This document shows positions 59,330 through 64,000 of a DNA stretch of 64,000 bases, one piece after another (positions within the stretch are counted from its first letter, which is position 1; each line of letters opens with the position of its first letter). Location: assembly GCA_964607165.1 (NCBI GenBank), contig CAZSIT010000004.1, forward strand, positions 1-64,000, given 5' to 3'. The position numbers were made by a program, and so were the translations under genes. The notes beneath the pieces were generated by a model. The model was not told the DNA's origin. It made no database searches and worked only from the letters and a program-made list of their open reading frames with translations. This stretch comes from DSPP01 sp964607165. GTDB lineage: Bacteria; Zixibacteria; MSB-5A5; DSPP01.

Positions 59330-61021
59330 ATGCGCAAATACATCTTACCGTTGCTTGGGATAGTAATCTCGGCTGGCATAGTTCAGTCCGCCCCGCCCCA
59401 TCCGAATTTGCTGGACAGAATTGCACGCGGAGAAATCGCCGTACCAAACGACAACCGAACCATCAGCAACGCCGAACTGGTTCGAATGGGTTTTGCGCCG
59501 ATTCTTAATAGAGCGAACCCATTGGCCAAGCCAGCCGGGCCTACTGGACAATTCAGGATTTTAGTGGCATTGGTCGATTTTTCCGATAAAGTGGCTCAAG
59601 CACCCACCGTTTACTTTGATTCATTGATTTTTTCCAAAACCCAAAGTTCGGTGAATCGTTTTTACTCCGAAAACTCGTATGGAATTTTAGATCTGGTAAC
59701 CATAAACTACCCTTCCTCAACGGGGTGGAGACGGGCGCCGGATACTTACGCTTGGTATGTCGACAGCCAGTTTGGGCTGGGAGCTTATCCGCAAAATGCC
59801 CAGGGGTTGGTTGAAGATGTGGTCGATTTAATTAACCCTTTCGTAAATTTCGCCAACTATGACAACGATGGTGATGGACGCGTGGACGCTTTTACCGTGG
59901 TGCATTCCGGTCAAGGGGCGGAATATACCGGAAGTCCTAACGACATCTGGTCGCACAAATGGGCCATCCCTCCCAAACTGGCCGATGGAGTGCGGGTGTT
60001 CGACTATAACATGGAACCGGAATACTGGAACGCTCCCGTTCCCGGCGATATGACCGTTGGCGTTTTCTGTCACGAACTGGGACACGTTTTTGGATTGCCG
60101 GATTTATACGACACCGACGGCGGTTCACAGGGAATCGGCCGCTGGAGCGTGATGGCGGGCGGCACTTGGAACGGCTCTCTGGGCTCTTCCCCGGCACATT
60201 TCGACGCCTGGTGCAAAACCAGGCTCGGATTTGCCGCAGCGGCGGCGATTTCAACCAATCAAACCGGAGTCAAAATTCCGAATGCCGAACAATCCAACAC
60301 CGGCTTTTTCCGTCTCTGGACCAACGGAACCATTGGTCCGGAGTATTTTCTCGTGGAAAATCGGCAACGCACAGGATACGATGCGGGTTTGCCCTCGGCC
60401 GGTCTTTTAATCTGGCATATAGACGACACCATCTCAACATCCAATACCAAACCCTGGTTTCCTCCCAATTCTCCAACCAATAATCATTACCAGGTAGGGC
60501 TGGTTCAGGCCGATAACCTCTGGCAGCTGGAACAAAACATCAGCAGCGGCAATGCCGGCGACCCTTATCCCGGTTCAACCCTGAACCGAAACTTCAGTCC
60601 AACGACCGCACCGAATTCCAACAGCTACTACAGTTCGAATACCTTGGTGCGGGTGGAAAATATCTCCAACTCCGGCGATACGATGACCGCCGACCTCTCC
60701 GTGCGCGTGCCGACCGGCATAAACGACCAATTCAACCGGCCCGTCAACTTTACTCTTTCACAGAACTATCCCAATCCGTTCAACCCCAATACGGTTATTT
60801 CCTATTCTCTCCAGAAGAGCGGTTCCCTTAAAATAGATGTCTTCAATATGCTTGGGGAAAAAGTAAAAACGCTTTTCGACGGCTCCGAAAAAGCGGGGCT
60901 GCATCAAATTAGCTGGAATGGTACCGACGAAACCGGACGGACGGTTTCTTCCGGCCTGTATTTCTATCGCTTGAAATTTGAAGATATAGCGCAAACCAAA
61001 AAGATGACCTTGCTACATTAA
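59330..61021 (+). CDS. Secreted M6 (immune inhibitor A-like) metalloprotease with FlgD-like/T9SS sorting domain
   Basis: A 563-aa exported protease from ATG 59330 (AAGGAGG ahead). Signal peptide to about residue 20, then the M6 catalytic domain with zinc motif H248-E249-L-G-H252 followed by GLPDLYD and WSVMAGG. A calcium-like DNDGDGRVDAF precedes it (178-188). The last 85 residues are a FlgD-Ig-like/Por-type domain (LSQNYPNPFNPNTVISYSL, GLHQISWNGTDETGR, SSGLYFYRL), which directs proteins through type IX secretion in Bacteroidota relatives. Likely degrades external protein. Confidence 0.93.
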   Translation: MRKYILPLLGIVISAGIVQSAPPHPNLLDRIARGEIAVPNDNRTISNAELVRMGFAPILNRANPLAKPAGPTGQFRILVALVDFSDKVAQAPTVYFDSLIFSKTQSSVNRFYSENSYGILDLVTINYPSSTGWRRAPDTYAWYVDSQFGLGAYPQNAQGLVEDVVDLINPFVNFANYDNDGDGRVDAFTVVHSGQGAEYTGSPNDIWSHKWAIPPKLADGVRVFDYNMEPEYWNAPVPGDMTVGVFCHELGHVFGLPDLYDTDGGSQGIGRWSVMAGGTWNGSLGSSPAHFDAWCKTRLGFAAAAAISTNQTGVKIPNAEQSNTGFFRLWTNGTIGPEYFLVENRQRTGYDAGLPSAGLLIWHIDDTISTSNTKPWFPPNSPTNNHYQVGLVQADNLWQLEQNISSGNAGDPYPGSTLNRNFSPTTAPNSNSYYSSNTLVRVENISNSGDTMTADLSVRVPTGINDQFNRPVNFTLSQNYPNPFNPNTVISYSLQKSGSLKIDVFNMLGEKVKTLFDGSEKAGLHQISWNGTDETGRTVSSGLYFYRLKFEDIAQTKKMTLLH

Positions 61022-61109
61022 AACGAAAACAACCGGGGACAGGAGGTGAAGGGGGCAAACCCGGTGAAAAAAGAAGGAACGAACAAACCTAAATGAGGGG
61101 GAAATAAAA

Positions 61110-61871
61110 ATGAAAAACAGATTATTTTGCGGCTTGGCGGCGATACTCCTTGCCGCTACAGGCTGCTCAAACAATCCAGCCAAAACCGACTCCGTCACGG
61201 TCGGCTTAAAAATGGGGGCCTCGACCGGCGCGACGGTAATTTATCGGCCGGTTGCTTCGGCAGCCACCACCATCGATTCAATCAAATTATCCGGCCTTTA
61301 TCTGGTGATAAAAGCGGTCAAATTCGAAACCGCGACTACGGATAATCTTTTGGCGGATGATACGGTAACCGCGCTCGAAGAAGCTTCGCTTTTGACTAAC
61401 CCGCAAGTCCGCTTTCAGGGTCCCTTTATAGTGCGGGTGGCCCCAGGGCAGCCGTTAACTTTTGGAGTTAATGACGTGCCTTTCGGAACCTACAACAAAA
61501 TCCGGTTTGTTATGCACAGCCTGACTTCCAATGACAACTTGCCAGCCAACCAGGCCTTTCTTTTGGGAAGTTCGGTTTGGGCGTCCGGTCAAGTGTTCCC
61601 AACCCAATCCGGTCGGGGCATTCCTGAACCAAAGGACTTCACCTTCACCAGCAGCCAAAATCGGGAACTCGTTGTAACCGGTGATTTTGAGGTAAAGCCA
61701 ACGGATACGGGCATTCCCTATCTTGTGGTAATGGATGTGAACAAGCTGTTTACTTCCGGCTCGCAGGTTTTGGATGCATCCGATTCCACCAACTTTCCTG
61801 CCATTGAAAGTAACTTTTCCACAATGCTTCAGGGTGGGGTGGACCGGAACCGCGACAACACCATAGACTAA
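61110..61871 (+). CDS. DUF4382-like lipoprotein
   Basis: A 253-aa protein with a lipobox LAATGC (C19). The body has the pattern of DUF4382-type extracellular beta-sandwiches: TIDSIKLSGLYLVIKAVKFE, a central PGQPLTFGVNDVPFGTYNKIRF, and late LVVTGDFEVKP. It ends in a calcium-loop-like GVDRNRDNTID. Function unknown; probably cell-surface. GAGGGGG precedes the ATG. It follows the protease after 88 nt and a strong terminator ends the transcript. Confidence 0.75.
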   Translation: MKNRLFCGLAAILLAATGCSNNPAKTDSVTVGLKMGASTGATVIYRPVASAATTIDSIKLSGLYLVIKAVKFETATTDNLLADDTVTALEEASLLTNPQVRFQGPFIVRVAPGQPLTFGVNDVPFGTYNKIRFVMHSLTSNDNLPANQAFLLGSSVWASGQVFPTQSGRGIPEPKDFTFTSSQNRELVVTGDFEVKPTDTGIPYLVVMDVNKLFTSGSQVLDASDSTNFPAIESNFSTMLQGGVDRNRDNTID

Positions 61872-61883
61872 GCCGAAACTCCC

Positions 61884-61955
61884 GCCGCCAGGATCTTCCG
61901 TTACCCCCCGGAAGAGGGTCCAAACCCGCTGGGACCCGCCTGGCGGCTTATTTTT
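61884..61955 (+). terminator. Strong terminator after the lipoprotein gene
   Basis: GCCGCCAGG (61884-61892) pairs with CCTGGCGGC (61939-61947), followed by TTATTTTTT. An inner hairpin CTTCCG/CGGAAG lies within the loop. It separates the secretion operon from the kinase gene. Confidence 0.8.
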
Positions 61956-61971
61956 TGCCGATAAGTTTACT

Positions 61972-63744
61972 ATGAGTGGTAAGTTGAACCGCTGGAGCCC
62001 AACGGTCAAGTTGGCAATCCTTTTCCTTATACTTTTTTTCCTTTTGACCAATTTTTCCTCTGTTTGGCTTATGCAAGAATCTCAAAAGGAATTGGAAGGC
62101 GAACTTAAAGTAAAGCTTCAAGCAGCGGCCCAAAGTTTATCCAAACTCTTAAATCAGCCTATTACTTTCCAAAATGAAAAAGGCGTTTACGATTACCTTA
62201 GCGCGCATGGTTTGGTGGCAGTTGGGATTTTTGATAAAAGTTCACGACCAACAATTTGGGCCAATCCAAAAATTTCCATTCCTTTCTGGGTCGAACATTA
62301 CCCGGTTTCTAAAGCGGCTTTCTCGAAGATAAAATCTTTCGATGGGCATTTTACTCTGACTTATTCTTTTCCCTCCTCATCCAGCCAAAAGGCGGGATTC
62401 GTGGCGGCCTCCGCCGACCGGCTGGGGCGGTTGGAAAAGTCTTTTAAGCTTCAAATTGCCTTCTGGGTGATTGGATTCCTGTTGGCCGGCCTGGTGGTCG
62501 CCCTGCTTTGGAAATTCATTGCCGCCCCTTTCGAAATAATGGAAGAAGCTGCCTCGGAGGCAAAAGTTTCCGAAGCGCCTTCCGAAAACGACCCCGCCTC
62601 GGCTATGATAGAAGTGTTCGAGAAAGTAATTGCCGAATTGAAAGCAAAAGAAATCGAGCTTTCCTTTTTATATCAAGAATCGGAAAAAAAAGCGCTGCAC
62701 TTCTCCACGCTGAGTCAGCATCTGCTCGAAAGTCTTAACTCCGGCATAGTCATCTTTGATTCAAAAGGAAAAATCGCCGATCTCAATCCCGCCGCCAAAA
62801 AACTGTTGGAAGTAACCGACTTTTTCCAATTGCCCGATCCAATGGAAAAAATCCTGCACCAGGCAAACGTCAACCATCCGGCGGAAGGCGCGGAAGTGGA
62901 AATGAAAATAGGCGGAAAAACTAAAACCTTCGCCGTTTCCGCTTCCGTAATTTCCAACGCCCAAAAAGAAAACCTGGGCAAGGCGCTGGTAATTTCCGAT
63001 TTAACCGGCTTCAAAGAACTGGAAAAAAGATTAAAGGAAAATGAGCGTTGGGCCTTTTTGGGGGAGACCGCCGCCGGTTTAGCCCACGAACTGCGCAACG
63101 CCCTGGCTGTTATGGTTGGCTACACCAAACTGTTGACCAAAACCATGGGAGGGTCTAATTCGCAAACTGCAAACCAGCTGCTCAAGGAAACACAAGCCGC
63201 CGAAGAGACTTTAAAACGATTTCTGGAATATGCCCGCCCGGCGGGCAATGCCGGGCGGGAAAAACTTGATTTAAGCGAGCTTCTGCGCGAAGTGGTGGCC
63301 GCTTTACAAACCCGTTTTACGCGCATCCGTTTCCAGTTGACGCTGCCGGATAAAATCCCGTATTGGGGAAATCCCGACCTGCTCCATCAAATTTTTTCCA
63401 ATCTGCTTTGCAACGCAGCCGAAGCCTCCGACCCGGCAGGCAAAGTGGAAGTGGAGGCGACCTTTTTACCGGAAGGAAAATGCTGGAATATTTCTTTCGC
63501 CGATTCCGGCCCGGAAATACCGGAAGAGATTAAAGGAAAAATCTTTTCCCCTTTCTTTTCCACCAAAGCGGGAGGAACCGGCTTGGGGCTGGCCGTTGCC
63601 AAGAAAGCTGTCCATCTCTTGGAAGGCGAAATGCATTTGGAGAAAAACAAGGTCTTTGTGTTAAAGCTTCCGGTAAAATCCGGGTTACGGGAGAATTCCC
63701 AGGTAAGTAAAATTGATGTGGGCCACAACATCGGCGGAACTTAG
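61972..63744 (+). CDS. Membrane sensor histidine kinase (NtrB/ZraS-like)
   Basis: A 590-aa kinase. Two membrane helices (about 12-34 and 161-183) enclose a periplasmic sensor. A coiled coil and PAS domain (about 250-350, GIVIFDSKGKIADLNPAAKKLL) precede HisKA with H372 in AGLAHELRNALAVM and an HATPase (LLCNAAEASDP, DSGPEIP, GGTGLGLAVAKK). Such kinases usually pair with a sigma-54 activator, which is not in the window. The last 60 nt overlap the convergent dockerin gene. The start ATG has no clear Shine-Dalgarno. Confidence 0.92.
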   Translation: MSGKLNRWSPTVKLAILFLILFFLLTNFSSVWLMQESQKELEGELKVKLQAAAQSLSKLLNQPITFQNEKGVYDYLSAHGLVAVGIFDKSSRPTIWANPKISIPFWVEHYPVSKAAFSKIKSFDGHFTLTYSFPSSSSQKAGFVAASADRLGRLEKSFKLQIAFWVIGFLLAGLVVALLWKFIAAPFEIMEEAASEAKVSEAPSENDPASAMIEVFEKVIAELKAKEIELSFLYQESEKKALHFSTLSQHLLESLNSGIVIFDSKGKIADLNPAAKKLLEVTDFFQLPDPMEKILHQANVNHPAEGAEVEMKIGGKTKTFAVSASVISNAQKENLGKALVISDLTGFKELEKRLKENERWAFLGETAAGLAHELRNALAVMVGYTKLLTKTMGGSNSQTANQLLKETQAAEETLKRFLEYARPAGNAGREKLDLSELLREVVAALQTRFTRIRFQLTLPDKIPYWGNPDLLHQIFSNLLCNAAEASDPAGKVEVEATFLPEGKCWNISFADSGPEIPEEIKGKIFSPFFSTKAGGTGLGLAVAKKAVHLLEGEMHLEKNKVFVLKLPVKSGLRENSQVSKIDVGHNIGGT

Positions 63745-64000
63745 AATCCCATCTTGATTCACATCCGCCCGTCCGGCACAGCAAGGTGGCAAAATCCCAA
63801 GATAAATATAATTGAGGATGACGACCACATCCGCCGAAGTTGCCAGCCCGTCCCCCGTAAGGTCAAAGAAAACGCCGCTGGGAGCCGCCACTCGGGAGGT
63901 CCAATCCGACCAGTCCCCTTCCTGCCCTTGCGAATCAACCGCCGCGACCGAGAGATAATAAATGCCAGCCGAATCCAGCGGCAACGTATAGGTCGGAACA
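63685..64000 (-). CDS. Dockerin-like C-terminal fragment of a secreted protein (N-terminus beyond right edge)
   Basis: The frame is open to the right edge. It encodes an FN3-like end (TYTLPLDSAGIYYLSVAAVD, then DWSDWTSRV) and a two-loop dockerin-like module, DLTGDGLATSADVVVILN and DVNQDGILSSADVVAHIN. Unlike the other four modules in this window the linker has a CC pair and not the four-cysteine pattern. The part to the right cannot be judged. It is convergent with and overlaps the kinase gene by 60 nt. Confidence 0.85.
   Translation of the reverse strand, partial: VPTYTLPLDSAGIYYLSVAAVDSQGQEGDWSDWTSRVAAPSGVFFDLTGDGLATSADVVVILNYIYLGILPPCCAGRADVNQDGILSSADVVAHINFTYLGILP

Overview
The window is most consistent with an uncultured Gram-negative bacterium of the FCB superphylum, and candidate phylum Zixibacteria or a relative is my best guess. 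The reasons are: secreted proteins ending in dockerin-like paired EF-hand modules, a metalloprotease ending in a FlgD-like/type IX secretion (T9SS) sorting domain next to an outer-membrane barrel gene, several lipoproteins, and FG-GAP and LVIVD propeller proteins. This placement is inference; no phylogenetic marker was searched. Genes are dense, 4-nt stop/start overlaps are common, and most run on the minus strand.

Layout. 1-11.1 kb (minus) is a conserved housekeeping block: hrcA-grpE-[MBL hydrolase]-dnaJ-prmA-rsmE, then rpsU-yqeY-cvpA-mutS2-dnaG (dnaG cut by the left edge). The order resembles the B. subtilis heat-shock/rpsU region, but dnaK is missing and a metallo-beta-lactamase-fold hydrolase sits in its place. 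A tRNA-Leu(CAA) follows on the plus strand. 11.4-19.5 kb is a signalling operon: a 1338-aa hybrid kinase, a stand-alone receiver, a GAF protein and a second hybrid kinase. 19.6-25.3 kb holds a gene remnant, an amidohydrolase, an enoyl-CoA hydratase-like protein, hisS overlapping hutH, and a nitrilase-family protein. 25.3-33.9 kb runs xseA-xseB-ispA-dxs-nadK-mtgA (exonuclease VII, isoprenoid and NADP synthesis, peptidoglycan) and then two envelope lipoproteins, one with a c-type heme site.

34-39.9 kb is accessory: a broken FG-GAP/VCBS gene, an LVIVD-dockerin protein, a subtilisin-dockerin protein, a small membrane protein, about 0.9 kb of packed palindromic repeats and an orphan lipoprotein. 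40-54.7 kb is mainly a leucine/acyl-CoA catabolic cluster: both methylcrotonyl-CoA carboxylase components, 3-methylglutaconyl-CoA hydratase, HMG-CoA lyase, acetoacetate CoA-transferase, thiolase, 3-hydroxyacyl-CoA dehydrogenase, two acyl-CoA dehydrogenases and a branched-chain aminotransferase. rpiB and a core-MetE methionine synthase lie downstream. Together these could take leucine to acetyl-CoA, but the keto-acid dehydrogenase and a canonical isovaleryl-CoA dehydrogenase are not here. 54.8-64 kb (plus) encodes secreted FG-GAP-dockerin proteins (one a duplicated, shortened copy), a PorV-like barrel, an M6 protease, a lipoprotein and a sensor kinase; a C-terminal dockerin fragment enters from the right edge on the minus strand.

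The most unusual feature is the intergenic DNA. At least three families of palindromic repeats fill many gaps, supply stop codons and C-terminal tails of genes, appear in frame inside hutH, and in one place bracket a GIY-YIG nuclease gene whose last codons are themselves repeat sequence. That unit, inserted in the leucine cluster, looks like a small mobile element and is the best candidate for an undescribed system.
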